From: DASXMX01 sp036794395
GTDB taxonomy: Bacteria > Planctomycetota > Phycisphaerae > Tepidisphaerales > Tepidisphaeraceae
Direction of reading: 5' to 3'
Assembly: GCA_036794395.1 (NCBI GenBank)
Contig: DAIRGS010000010.1
Location: forward strand, 1-49,176
Length of the DNA stretch: 49,176 nt
A program made the translations under genes and the position numbers. Shown piece by piece: positions 17,650 through 25,310 of the stretch; within the stretch, counting starts at the first letter, position 1; each line of letters opens with the position of its first letter. The notes beneath the pieces were generated by a model, which saw only the letters and a program-made list of their open reading frames with translations, had not been told where the DNA came from and searched no databases.

Positions 17650-18384
17650 ATGTTTGATGTTTTCCGCGCCCTGGCCAATCGTCATCGCACCCAAGAGTGG
17701 ATGGACGCGCCCGATGCCGACCCGGAACAGTTGCGAAAAAGCCTCTCGTTTATTCGCCAGGTCAACACGCTGTTTCGCTATACCCGAACGACCCTGCGCC
17801 ATCTGGAACGCTTCAGCCGGGGATGGCAGCCGGGCCAGACGATCCGCATTCTCGACCTGGCCACCGGCTCGGCCGACGTGCCGCATGCAATACTCAAGTG
17901 GGCACACAAGCGCGGGTTTGATGTCCGGATCGTTGGAGCCGATCTGCATGCTCGCACCTTAGCCGAGGCTGGGGCCGAGCATGATCCAAACCTCATGCTG
18001 CTGCGGGCCGATGCGCTTCATCTTCCCTTTGAGGATGCTTCATTCGACTACGTGATCACCAGCATGTTTCTTCATCATCTGGACGATAGCCAGATCGTCG
18101 CCGTGCTGGAGAACATGAACCGCGTGGCCAGCCGCGGCATCATCGCGGCTGATTTACTTCGCCGCCGCCGGGCGTACTTCTGGATTTCAATCTTCACACT
18201 GTTCGCCAACCCGATGGTGCGCCACGATGCACGGGTCAGCGTGGCCCAGGCTTTGAGCCGGGCGGAAGTCCTTGGCATTCGAGACCGTGCGGGAATTGGA
18301 TTCGCATCCTATCATGTTCATTTCGGGCATCGGTTTGTTTTGGCCGGCGAGAAGCCGGGCGTGAACGCCCGAGTGGTGGTATAA
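17650..18384 (+). CDS. Class I SAM-dependent methyltransferase
   Basis: The frame extends upstream into the exporter gene, but the ATG at 17650 gives a compact 244-residue protein. The Rossmann methyltransferase motifs are present: motif I ILDLATGSADVP around residue 75, the acidic VGADLH end of strand 2, LRADALHLPFEDASFDYVI (motifs II-III) and SMFLHHLDDSQ. The C-terminal part (YFWISIFTLFANPMVRHDARVS) resembles methyltransferases I recall beside type III polyketide and aryl-lipid clusters, but no such cluster is present here. The substrate is unknown. It is probably co-transcribed with the upstream exporter, suggesting modification and export of one metabolite, which is inference. Confidence 0.8.
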   Translation: MFDVFRALANRHRTQEWMDAPDADPEQLRKSLSFIRQVNTLFRYTRTTLRHLERFSRGWQPGQTIRILDLATGSADVPHAILKWAHKRGFDVRIVGADLHARTLAEAGAEHDPNLMLLRADALHLPFEDASFDYVITSMFLHHLDDSQIVAVLENMNRVASRGIIAADLLRRRRAYFWISIFTLFANPMVRHDARVSVAQALSRAEVLGIRDRAGIGFASYHVHFGHRFVLAGEKPGVNARVVV

Positions 18385-18440
18385 CGTTCCGGCGGCCTAA
18401 GGATGACACCCGGCCGACCGATCGCGTTTGTGGAGCGAGT

Positions 18441-19841
18441 ATGAATCGTGAAAAGACGGCATGGATCGTCAGTCTGATACTCATCTCAATGCTGGCGTTT
18501 CAATTGCCCGGCAGCCTCGCGCATCGCGATGATGACTACGCCTTCGTCAAAGCCCTGATCGACGTGCACCGCCAGGTTTCAGGCAATTATGTCGATCCGG
18601 TTGACGAGGAAAAGCTCAAGCTCGGCTCGGTCAACGGCATGATGGGCGAGCTCGACCCCTACAGCATTTTCATTCCCGCCGCCAAGGCCGAAGAATTCGA
18701 CAACATGCTGGAGGGCAGCTTCAAGGGCGTTGGCATTCAGTTGTCTCAATTGGAAAATGGCGACATCCAGGTTGTCAGCCCCATTCCCGACAGCCCTGCC
18801 CACAAAGCTGGTGTCTTGGCTGGCGACATCATCGTCAAGGTCAATGGCGACGACATCAAGGGGAAGAAAATCGACGAAGTGCAGAAGATGGTCAAAGGGC
18901 CGCTCGGCACCGAAGTTCGTCTGACGGTGAAACACAGCGACGGAGCCGAGGCTGAGCTGAAGATGACGCGCCAGGAAATCGTTATGCCCACGGTGATGGG
19001 GTATCGGCGCGATTCCGGGAACAACTGGGACTACTGGGTTTCCCCCAGTCCGAAAATTGCCTATGTGCGCGTGACGCAATTCACCGCCGATACCTTCAAG
19101 GAACTGCACAAGTCGTTGGAAAAGGTCATGGGTGAAGGCATGCAGGGCCTGATCCTCGACCTGCGCTTCAATCCCGGTGGCCGCCTCGATCAGGCCAAGC
19201 AGGTGGTCAATCTGTTCATCAACGATGGCGTGATCGTGGTGACCAAGGGCCTGCATCGCGCGGAAGAGATCGCTCGAGCCAAGCCCGAGGATGCGTTGCC
19301 CAGGCAGTTTCCAATGATTGTCCTGGTGAACGAGCACTCGGCCAGCGCCGCCGAGATCGTGGCAGGGAGCCTGAAAGACAACAAGCGGGCCCTGATCATG
19401 GGCACGCGAACGTACGGCAAGGGCTCTGTCCAGGAGATCATTCCACTCGAACCCGACGAGGGCGAACTCAAGTTGACCGTCGCTTACTACTACCTGCCCA
19501 GCGGCCGGCTTGTGCATAAGAAGAAAGGCGCCACCGATTGGGGCGTCGATCCGCATATCAGCGTGCCCATGACCGACAAAGTGGAAGCACAAGTCTATCA
19601 GGAGCAGGGCGAGAAGGAGCTGTTTCATAAGCCGCTGCCGATCTCGACGCGACCCACAACCGGCCCGGCTTCCACACGCAACGGTGCGACGACACAGCCG
19701 ACCGTCGACATTCAACTTCAGCAAGCCGTCAGCACGATCACCGGCTCAATCATGCTGCACGGCGACCAGATTATTTCGTCTGCACCGACTACCCAGCCGT
19801 TCAATGTAATAGTGCCGGCTACGCAGCCAGTTAGCCGCTAA
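18441..19841 (+). CDS. S41 C-terminal processing peptidase (CtpA-like)
   Basis: This 466-residue exported serine protease begins with an uncleaved or cleaved signal segment (WIVSLILISMLAFQLPG). An N-terminal helical cap, a PDZ domain (around residues 90-175, with GVGIQLSQLENG and AGVLAGDIIVKVNGDDI) and the S41 catalytic domain follow. The nucleophile Ser is in NEHSASAAEIVAG and the general-base Lys in TYGKGSVQEI, with LDLRFNPGG upstream. Such proteases trim or degrade periplasmic proteins from their C-termini. The C-terminal 60 residues are a Thr/Pro-rich tail with repeated TTQP motifs beyond the usual domain end. It ends five bases before tsaD. Confidence 0.93.
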   Translation: MNREKTAWIVSLILISMLAFQLPGSLAHRDDDYAFVKALIDVHRQVSGNYVDPVDEEKLKLGSVNGMMGELDPYSIFIPAAKAEEFDNMLEGSFKGVGIQLSQLENGDIQVVSPIPDSPAHKAGVLAGDIIVKVNGDDIKGKKIDEVQKMVKGPLGTEVRLTVKHSDGAEAELKMTRQEIVMPTVMGYRRDSGNNWDYWVSPSPKIAYVRVTQFTADTFKELHKSLEKVMGEGMQGLILDLRFNPGGRLDQAKQVVNLFINDGVIVVTKGLHRAEEIARAKPEDALPRQFPMIVLVNEHSASAAEIVAGSLKDNKRALIMGTRTYGKGSVQEIIPLEPDEGELKLTVAYYYLPSGRLVHKKKGATDWGVDPHISVPMTDKVEAQVYQEQGEKELFHKPLPISTRPTTGPASTRNGATTQPTVDIQLQQAVSTITGSIMLHGDQIISSAPTTQPFNVIVPATQPVSR

Positions 19842-19846
19842 TTTTT

Positions 19847-21220
19847 ATGGCCATCATTCTGGGCATCGAGTCCACATGCGACGAAACCGCCGCGGCCGTC
19901 GTGGTGGACGGGTTCGACGTGCGCTCCAATGTCGTCGCCAGCCAGGTCGAACTGCATTCCCGATATCGCGGCGTAGTCCCCGAGATCGCAAGCCGAGCCC
20001 ACATCGAAAACATCCTCCCGGTCCTCCGTGAAGCCACGGATTTCCTGCCCCTCCACGAACGACCGGTCTTACCCCCTCTCCCTCCGGGAGAAGTGAGCGG
20101 AATTAGCGACTGCCCGCGATCGGGCAGGGGTGAGGGCGAACGCCAGGCGCCAACCAGTTCCCAACAAAGCTTAAATCTCAAATCTCAGATTTCAGATCTC
20201 AAATCTGAAATCTCAAATGCCCAATTAAACCAGGGAAGTCGTCTTTCAATCCCCCTCACCCCAGCCCTCTCACGTTCGGCAGGCTCAGTGCAGGCCCGGA
20301 GGGAGAGGGGGCAAAATGCTGGCCTTTCCCAGATCGACGCAATTGCCGTTGCTTACCGCCCGGGCCTGATCGGCTCTCTGCTCATCGGCGTCACCGCCGC
20401 CAAAACACTCGCGTGGGCCCTGGGCAAGCCGCTGATCGGTGTCGATCACGTTCATGCCCACCTATATAGCGTTGTCCTTGAATCCAACCAACAGCCCCCC
20501 ATGCCTGCCGTCGGCCTGGTATGCAGCGGCGGCCACACGGCCCTCTATCACGTCAAAAATTGGTTCGACGTAACACTCATCGGCTCCACAATCGACGACG
20601 CCGTCGGCGAAGCCTACGACAAAGTCGCCGCGATCCTCAACCTGGGCTATCCCGGCGGCCCCGTGATCGACCGCCTCGCCGCGACCGGCGATCCTGCCGC
20701 GATCAAATTCCCGCGAACTTTGCTCGATCGCGATTCCCTCGATTTCTCATTCAGCGGATTGAAAACCGCCGTGCTCTATCATGTTCGCGGCGTGCCTCGC
20801 CGGGGGGAGCACGTCAAATCCGAACCAACCCCGCAGCTCAGCACGGGCGAACTGGCCAACATCGCCGCGGGTTTTCAAGCTGCCTGCATTGACGTGATCG
20901 CCGAGAAACTTCGTCGTGCAGTCGCTAAGGTCGGCGCACGATCGGTCATCGTCGGCGGAGGCGTCTCGGCCAATCAGGGCCTGCGAGCCGCGATGAAGCG
21001 CTTCGGGCTGCCGGTCTTCTTCCCCCCGATGCGCTACTGCACCGACAACGCCGCCATGTCAGCCGGCCTCGCTCAAATCTACTACGATCGTGGCGCATTC
21101 AGCGATTTGAGCCTGGATGCCATCACGTTCAGCCAGTTCATCGCCGGTACCCCCAATCCCACGGCTTATGTCATTCATGCGATGCCGCTTACCACGCGAA
21201 GAGGCAGAAATGGACGGTGA
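19847..21220 (+). CDS. tsaD: tRNA N6-threonylcarbamoyladenosine transferase TsaD with in-frame repeat insertion
   Basis: TsaD transfers threonylcarbamoyl to A37 of ANN-decoding tRNAs, with TsaB and TsaE. The core is complete: ILGIESTCDETAAAV at the N-terminus, the metal-binding His pair in DHVHAHLYSV, VCSGGHTALYHV, DDAVGEAYDKVA, LDFSFSGLKTAV, GGGVSANQGLRA and CTDNAAMSAG. At 457 residues it is much longer than the usual 335-350. The excess is mostly residues 68-159, lying between the helix after SRAHIENILPVLREA and the strand SQIDAIAVAYRPG, where homologues have a short loop. That stretch is encoded by three palindromic repeat types yet keeps the frame and has no stop. The insert sits at a surface loop of the ASKHA fold, so activity may be kept. 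Confidence 0.93.
   Translation: MAIILGIESTCDETAAAVVVDGFDVRSNVVASQVELHSRYRGVVPEIASRAHIENILPVLREATDFLPLHERPVLPPLPPGEVSGISDCPRSGRGEGERQAPTSSQQSLNLKSQISDLKSEISNAQLNQGSRLSIPLTPALSRSAGSVQARRERGQNAGLSQIDAIAVAYRPGLIGSLLIGVTAAKTLAWALGKPLIGVDHVHAHLYSVVLESNQQPPMPAVGLVCSGGHTALYHVKNWFDVTLIGSTIDDAVGEAYDKVAAILNLGYPGGPVIDRLAATGDPAAIKFPRTLLDRDSLDFSFSGLKTAVLYHVRGVPRRGEHVKSEPTPQLSTGELANIAAGFQAACIDVIAEKLRRAVAKVGARSVIVGGGVSANQGLRAAMKRFGLPVFFPPMRYCTDNAAMSAGLAQIYYDRGAFSDLSLDAITFSQFIAGTPNPTAYVIHAMPLTTRRGRNGR
20071..20138. repeat. GC-rich palindromic repeat inside tsaD (copy 1)
   Basis: This element reads through CCCTCTCCCTCCGGGAG to a GGGCAGGGG end and contains the core GAGCGGAATTAGCGACTGCC. A second copy at 29174-29246, intergenic, shares this core with about four substitutions over 40 bases. 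Here it is translated as LPPLPPGEVSGISDCP and following residues. Confidence 0.8.
20172..20218. repeat. AT-rich AAATCT palindromic repeat inside tsaD
   Basis: This is a low-complexity stretch of AATCTCAAATCTCAGATT type. It includes a perfect 11-bp hairpin (AGATTTCAGAT at 20187-20197 and its complement at 20203-20213, five-base loop). It encodes the repetitive peptide SQISDLKSEISN within the TsaD insert. Confidence 0.8.
20251..20312. repeat. Pyrimidine/purine palindromic repeat inside tsaD (third type)
   Basis: The outer arms (CCCCCTCACCCCAGCCCTCT and GGGAGAGGGGGC) are complementary, and the middle holds GTTCGGCAGGCTCAGTGCAG. It is translated as IPLTPALSRSAGSVQARRERG. A degenerate relative (CTCCCTCTCCCCTCGGGAG) is seen at the right edge of the window near 49095-49125. 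Confidence 0.7.
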
Positions 21221-21548
21221 CGCCATGGCAAAAAAGAAAGACCCCATCGCCGCATTCGTGGCCTTGTCTGATTCGGAAAAGGAACGTATTTGGCGCGAAT
21301 TGGATGGATTGACCGCCGACGAACTCAGAGCTAAATCCAGACCTCTTAGCAGCGCTGAGCGCAAACTATGGCGAACCTTCAAGCGCCGGGCTGGCCGCCC
21401 CAAAATCGGCAAAGGGGTGAAGGTTGTGTCAATTGGCCTTGAAAAGAATCTTCTGACGCGCGCCGATGCGTTTGCCAAGCGTCGGGGGATCAATCGATCG
21501 GCGCTGGTCAGTGAAGCTCTGCGGGCTTTGATGGGTACTGCCGCGTGA
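21210..21548 (+). CDS. Ribbon-helix-helix (CopG-like) DNA-binding protein
   Basis: The start at 21210 has a GAAGAGG ribosome-binding site and overlaps the end of tsaD by 11 bp; an internal ATG at 21225 is an alternative. The 112-residue product has an N-terminal helical, charged part (LSDSEKERIWRELDGL, then SRPLSSAERKLWRTFKRRAGRP). The C-terminal RHH motif follows: strand VKVVSIGLEK, helix LLTRADAFAKRRG, turn INRS and helix ALVSEALRALMG. RHH proteins are typically repressors or toxin-antitoxin antitoxins. No recognisable toxin follows, only two overlapping micro-ORFs. Overlap with tsaD implies co-transcription with the ctp-tsaD unit. Confidence 0.75.
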   Translation: MDGDAMAKKKDPIAAFVALSDSEKERIWRELDGLTADELRAKSRPLSSAERKLWRTFKRRAGRPKIGKGVKVVSIGLEKNLLTRADAFAKRRGINRSALVSEALRALMGTAA

Positions 21549-21634
21549 TGCGAGCAGTGGAAATTGTCGGGATTAGATGGGCTATTGTCGCAACTGACCC
21601 GGCGGCTTCGTCCAACATCCAAACGGTTATCTAA
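21548..21634 (+). CDS. Possible 28-residue micro-ORF coupled to the RHH gene
   Basis: The ATG overlaps the stop of the RHH gene (TGATG), and its own stop overlaps the next ATG (TAATG). The product, MRAVEIVGIRWAIVATDPAA and eight more residues, is not recognised. It may be a real coupled micro-gene or a decayed remnant of a partner gene. The main support is the overlap geometry. Confidence 0.3.
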   Translation: MRAVEIVGIRWAIVATDPAASSNIQTVI

Positions 21635-21753
21635 TGATCGCAAAAGCCCACGCGGGAGTCCTCCGCGAAGTTTCCCGCGATAAGAAAACTATCCGCATCA
21701 TCAAAAGCCTCGCGGCAACACATCCATGCACGATTGTGGTGATCGACGAATAA
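21634..21753 (+). CDS. Possible 39-residue micro-ORF coupled to the preceding one
   Basis: It begins at the TAATG overlap with the preceding micro-ORF and ends with TAA at 21753. The product starts MIAKAHAGVLREVSRDKK and ends TIVVIDE, with a basic amphipathic first half and a hydrophobic strand-like end. It has no recognised family. It could be a remnant of a toxin downstream of an RHH antitoxin, but no toxin motif is visible. Confidence 0.3.
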   Translation: MIAKAHAGVLREVSRDKKTIRIIKSLAATHPCTIVVIDE

Positions 21754-21771
21754 CTTCATCACCAGGGTGCA

Positions 21772-22389
21772 TCAGTGATTTCGGCGGCGGCTCATCAGCA
21801 GCCCGCAGACACCCGCGGCAAGCAGCCCAACGCTGGCCGGCTCGGGAACGAAGGCAAATCCTCCAGGCGAAATGCTGACTTCGAAACCACTATCCGATCC
21901 GGGTGGATTTACGACGTCGAATTGAACCTCCACCGCGTGCAGGCCGGCTGCGAGCGGGATCGTCGTTTGATCATGATCTACTAAAAGCGAACTGTGTGTG
22001 GTGACCAATGCGCCGTCGACAAAAAGGTACGACGACTGCGCGCCGGTCAGAACAAACGTGAACGAATCGGCTGTAGTAACGTTGATGTGCCCGACGGCGT
22101 CGGCTGCGAATGAAGAGATGCCGTTCGGGTGCCAGTTAAAATTCGTCACGGTGCCGAACTGGGCAAGGTCGGGCGTCTGAAGGGTGGCGAATGGCGTTCC
22201 GAAAAAACTCACGCCGTTCGGGGAACTGTCGTTGTAATCGGTGAAAAGAGTGGTGGCTACATTATCCGCCTTCGCCTGGCCGACGATTCCAGCGATCACC
22301 CCTCCGAGAAAGGCGAGGCCCACCATTCCCGGTGTAAGTTTTCCCAATGCGCGCGATCCGCGGGTGCGGCTGGTCACAACAAACGTCAT
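21772..22389 (-). CDS. PEP-CTERM sorted exported protein
   Basis: The ATG at 22389 has a GGGAGA ribosome-binding site, giving 205 residues. A signal segment (LTPGMVGLAFLGGVIAGIVG) is followed by a single beta-rich domain with a PA14-like flavour (FNWHPNGISSFAADAVGHIN, SSYLFVDGALVTTH, PLAAGLHAVEVQFDV). The C-terminus is a textbook PEP-CTERM tag: VPEPAS, a hydrophobic helix, then SRRRNH. Such proteins are processed by an exosortase, which is not encoded in this window. The domain may bind carbohydrate. Upstream lies the GTCGCA array, which occupies its promoter region. Confidence 0.85.
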   Translation of the reverse strand: MTFVVTSRTRGSRALGKLTPGMVGLAFLGGVIAGIVGQAKADNVATTLFTDYNDSSPNGVSFFGTPFATLQTPDLAQFGTVTNFNWHPNGISSFAADAVGHINVTTADSFTFVLTGAQSSYLFVDGALVTTHSSLLVDHDQTTIPLAAGLHAVEVQFDVVNPPGSDSGFEVSISPGGFAFVPEPASVGLLAAGVCGLLMSRRRNH

Positions 22390-22512
22390 TGGTTTTCTCC
22401 CGTGCCCGCTGCTCCGCCCGGGATTTATCCCGCCGCCGCGATCAAGTCTATCGAGCGGCCATCGATCCGCAACGAAATAGGATAAAGGTAATGTGTGTCG
22501 CTGGACCGAGCA

Positions 22513-22746
22513 TGCGACCGTTGCGAAATGCCTTGAAAGTGTCGCATTGCGTCGCAAATGTCGCATTCATATTTATTAATATGTCATAACTATATTAATC
22601 ATATGTATTTATGAAATATTCATATGTCGAAATATGTTCGCCATGGACGCGACAGTGTCGCAAAAAATGCGACACCTGTCGCATCGGCCCCGCTTTTTGG
22701 GCGAAAAACAGGGGGTGCGTGCGACATCATGCGACGCGATGCGACA
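22513..22746. repeat. Helically phased GTCGCA/TGCGAC array around an AT-rich island
   Basis: Ten perfect GTCGCA or TGCGAC hexamers occur at 22513, 22541, 22551, 22560, 22657, 22668, 22678, 22720, 22730 and 22740. They form three triplets with 9-11 bp spacing. The left triplet is all GTCGCA, the right triplet is all TGCGAC (opposite orientation), and the middle one is mixed, with an extra near-copy CGCGACA at 22648. Between the left and middle triplets, about 22564-22640 is roughly four-fifths A+T in a GC-rich genome. The right triplet overlaps the last codons and stop of lon. The remainder of the 337-bp lon/PEP-CTERM gap holds nothing else I recognise. Confidence 0.85.
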
Positions 22747-25240
22747 CGGTTTTCACCCGTACCCGAGCTGGGGATCGGCGGGGCGAGGGCTTGGGGGCGC
22801 GGCCGTTTGTTTTTGGGGTGGTCGGGTTGGCAGTTGGAAGTTTGCGCGTTGGGGCGGTGCCCAGAGCGATGGCCATCACCTCGTCGACGTTTTGGACCCA
22901 ATGGAATTTGATGTTTTGCTTTACTTCGTCGGGGATGTCGGGGAGATCTTTCTCATTGCGCTTGGGGGCGATGACCTGCTTGATGCCGGCGCGCATGGCG
23001 GCCAGGGTTTTTTCTTTCAGTCCGCCGATGGGCAGGACCAGCCCGCGCAGGGTGATTTCGCCGGTCATGGCGACGTCGTGGCGGACGGGTTTGTTCAGGA
23101 GAAGTGATGAGAGCGCCGTGAACATCGCTACGCCGGCGCTGGGGCCGTCCTTGGGGATGGCACCGGCGGGGACGTGAATGTGGATGTCGGACTCGGCTAG
23201 AAGTTTGGGGTCGATTCCCAGCTTGGTGGCGCGCGAGCGGATCAGGCTGAAGGCGGCGCTGGCGGATTCTTTCATGACATCGCCGATTTGCCCGGTGAGG
23301 GTGATGGCGCCTTTGCCGGGGAAGCGGGTGGCTTCGATGAAGAGGATCTCTCCCCCGACGGGCGTGTAGGCCAATCCCGTGGCGACTCCAGCCACGCTCG
23401 TGCGGCTGGCGAGCTCGGGCTCAAAGCGACGGGGGCCAAGTACCTTGGACACGAAGTCTCGATCGACGGTCACTTTTTCGGTATTGCCCGCGACGACTTC
23501 GGCGGCGACAGCGCGGTTCACAGCGCCGATGTTGCGCTCGAGATTTCGCACGCCGGCTTCGCGGGTGTAGCTGTCGATGATCGACTTGAGTGCGGCATCG
23601 GCAAAGCGGATGTGCTTATTTTCCAGTCCATTGGCTTCAAGCTGGCGGGGAACGAGGTAGCGCTTGGCGATGCTGAGTTTATCGCTGGCGGTGTAGCCGG
23701 GGATTTCGATGACTTCCATGCGGTCGCGGAGCGGGCCCGGCACGGTGTCCATCGTGTTGGCGGTGGCGATGAACAGGACCTTGGACAGATCGAATGGGAC
23801 GTCGAGGTAGTGGTCGGTGAAGGTGTGATTCTGGGCGGGATCGAGCACTTCGAGCAGGGCGGAAGCGGGATCGCCGCGGAAATCCGCGCCGACTTTGTCG
23901 ATCTCATCCAGCATCATGACGGGGTTACGTGTGCCGGCCTTGCGCAGCTCGGCGATGACTCGGCCCGGCATCGATCCGATGTAGGTGCGGCGGTGTCCGC
24001 GAATGTCCGCTTCATCGCGTACGCCGCCCAAGGAAACCCGGATGAAATTGCGACCCATGGCCTCGGCAATCGATTTACCCAGCGAGGTTTTGCCCACGCC
24101 CGGCGGGCCGACAAAGCAGAGAATCGCGCCACCCCCGGCGGGCTTGAGCTTGCGGACGGCCAGGTATTCGATAATCCGGCGTTTGACCTTGTCGAGATCG
24201 AAGTGATCGCGATCGAGGATTTTACGCGCATCCTTGAGCTCAATTTTGTCGGTGGTTTCAATGGCCCAGGGAAGCTCGCTGAGAATTTGAAGATACGTGC
24301 GAATGACGCCGTACTCGGGCGAGGCGCTGGGAATGGCTTCCAGGCGATTGAGTTCGCGCATGGCTTCCTTGGAGACGATTTCCGGAAGCTTGGCCGCCTC
24401 GAGCTTTTCGCGAAGCGTATCAATTTCACCGCCGCCGCCTCCGCCTTCAGATTCGCCCAGTTCCTTGCGGATGGCCTTGAGCTGTTCCTGAAGGTAGTAG
24501 CGACGCTGCGATTTATCGATGTTCTCTTTGACCTGCGACTGAATCTTGTTTTGAAGCTCAAGCACATCGAGCTGGGTCGCCAGCCGGGCGGCGATCATGC
24601 GCAGGCGTTTTTCAACGTCGAGCTCTTCAAGCACGCGCTGTTTCTCGGCGGTATCAGCCTGAAGATTGGCCGCCAGGAAATCGGCCAGGGCGGAGGGGTT
24701 GGTGATTCCGTTCAGAACATGGGCGGCTTCATCGGGCGTGTTGGGCGAGAGTTCGATGACACGATTGGCCTGCTGGCGCACGCTGGCCAGAAGGGCATCG
24801 AGATGGGGGCCGGGATTGACGATGTCTTCCAGAACTTCGATCCGGCCAGTTGCGAAAGGCTCGGTCTGATCGACGCCAAGAAGGCGGAAGCGCGTTAAGC
24901 CGTGCACGATGATGGATTGATTGCCATCGGGGAGCTTGAAGAGCTTGAGAATGACGGCGGCCACGCCGACGGTGTAAAGGTCGGCGTATTCGGGGTCTTC
25001 GACTTCGTGGTTCTTCTGGGTGACGACCCCGACAAGCTTTTCGCCGGGCATCACTTCGTCAAGCAGGGCCTTGCTCTTGGGCCGGCCCACGTTGAGCGGC
25101 ATCACGGTGCCGGGGAAGACGACAATGTTTCGGATCGGCAGGATGGGAAGCACGTTGGGCAAAACGGTGCGCTGGCCGTTGGTGCCGGTCTTGATGACCG
25201 TTCCCTCGGGGGTGCGCTCGATGATCTGGGATTCTGACAT
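22727..25240 (-). CDS. lon: ATP-dependent protease Lon
   Basis: This 837-residue cytoplasmic LonA protease degrades misfolded and regulatory proteins. Domains in order: N-terminal substrate domain from about residue 33 (ILPIRNIVVFPGTVMPLNVG), a coiled-coil linker containing a poly-Gly stretch near 266-271, and the AAA+ module with Walker A GPPGVGKT at 378-385 and Walker B MLDEID at 443-448. The protease domain has the Ser701-Lys744 dyad in PKDGPSAGVAM and GGLKEKT. After the normal end near residue 795 there is an extra Pro/Arg/Lys-rich tail of about 40 residues, whose last codons lie in the GTCGCA array. It follows hsp20 by 70 bp, so a joint heat-stress transcript is likely. Confidence 0.96.
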   Translation of the reverse strand: MSESQIIERTPEGTVIKTGTNGQRTVLPNVLPILPIRNIVVFPGTVMPLNVGRPKSKALLDEVMPGEKLVGVVTQKNHEVEDPEYADLYTVGVAAVILKLFKLPDGNQSIIVHGLTRFRLLGVDQTEPFATGRIEVLEDIVNPGPHLDALLASVRQQANRVIELSPNTPDEAAHVLNGITNPSALADFLAANLQADTAEKQRVLEELDVEKRLRMIAARLATQLDVLELQNKIQSQVKENIDKSQRRYYLQEQLKAIRKELGESEGGGGGGEIDTLREKLEAAKLPEIVSKEAMRELNRLEAIPSASPEYGVIRTYLQILSELPWAIETTDKIELKDARKILDRDHFDLDKVKRRIIEYLAVRKLKPAGGGAILCFVGPPGVGKTSLGKSIAEAMGRNFIRVSLGGVRDEADIRGHRRTYIGSMPGRVIAELRKAGTRNPVMMLDEIDKVGADFRGDPASALLEVLDPAQNHTFTDHYLDVPFDLSKVLFIATANTMDTVPGPLRDRMEVIEIPGYTASDKLSIAKRYLVPRQLEANGLENKHIRFADAALKSIIDSYTREAGVRNLERNIGAVNRAVAAEVVAGNTEKVTVDRDFVSKVLGPRRFEPELASRTSVAGVATGLAYTPVGGEILFIEATRFPGKGAITLTGQIGDVMKESASAAFSLIRSRATKLGIDPKLLAESDIHIHVPAGAIPKDGPSAGVAMFTALSSLLLNKPVRHDVAMTGEITLRGLVLPIGGLKEKTLAAMRAGIKQVIAPKRNEKDLPDIPDEVKQNIKFHWVQNVDEVMAIALGTAPTRKLPTANPTTPKTNGRAPKPSPRRSPARVRVKTVSHRVA

Positions 25241-25310
25241 TTTTGGTTCGTCCTTGGTCCAACCTCAGCGGCTGACTACGGGTTGCTCGTTGCCGGCAAG
25301 TTGGCGGCGA

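Noticed and set aside
18579..19724. Minus-strand frame of 381 codons
   Set aside because: Antisense to the S41 protease gene, whose catalytic motifs and PDZ domain are clear.
19847..21220. tsaD as a pseudogene disrupted by insertions
   Set aside because: The reading frame is intact across the insert and every core motif is present on both sides. A length that is a multiple of three without stops over about 276 bases argues against decay.
22564..22640. Standard bacterial oriC next to lon
   Set aside because: No DnaA box of the TTATNCACA type was found and dnaA, dnaN and rnpA are absent, so a classical oriC is not supported; only the origin-like layout is noted.
23288..24898. Long plus-strand open frame of 536 codons
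   Set aside because: It lies wholly antisense to lon, whose motifs are unambiguous. It is a shadow frame caused by biased codon use.
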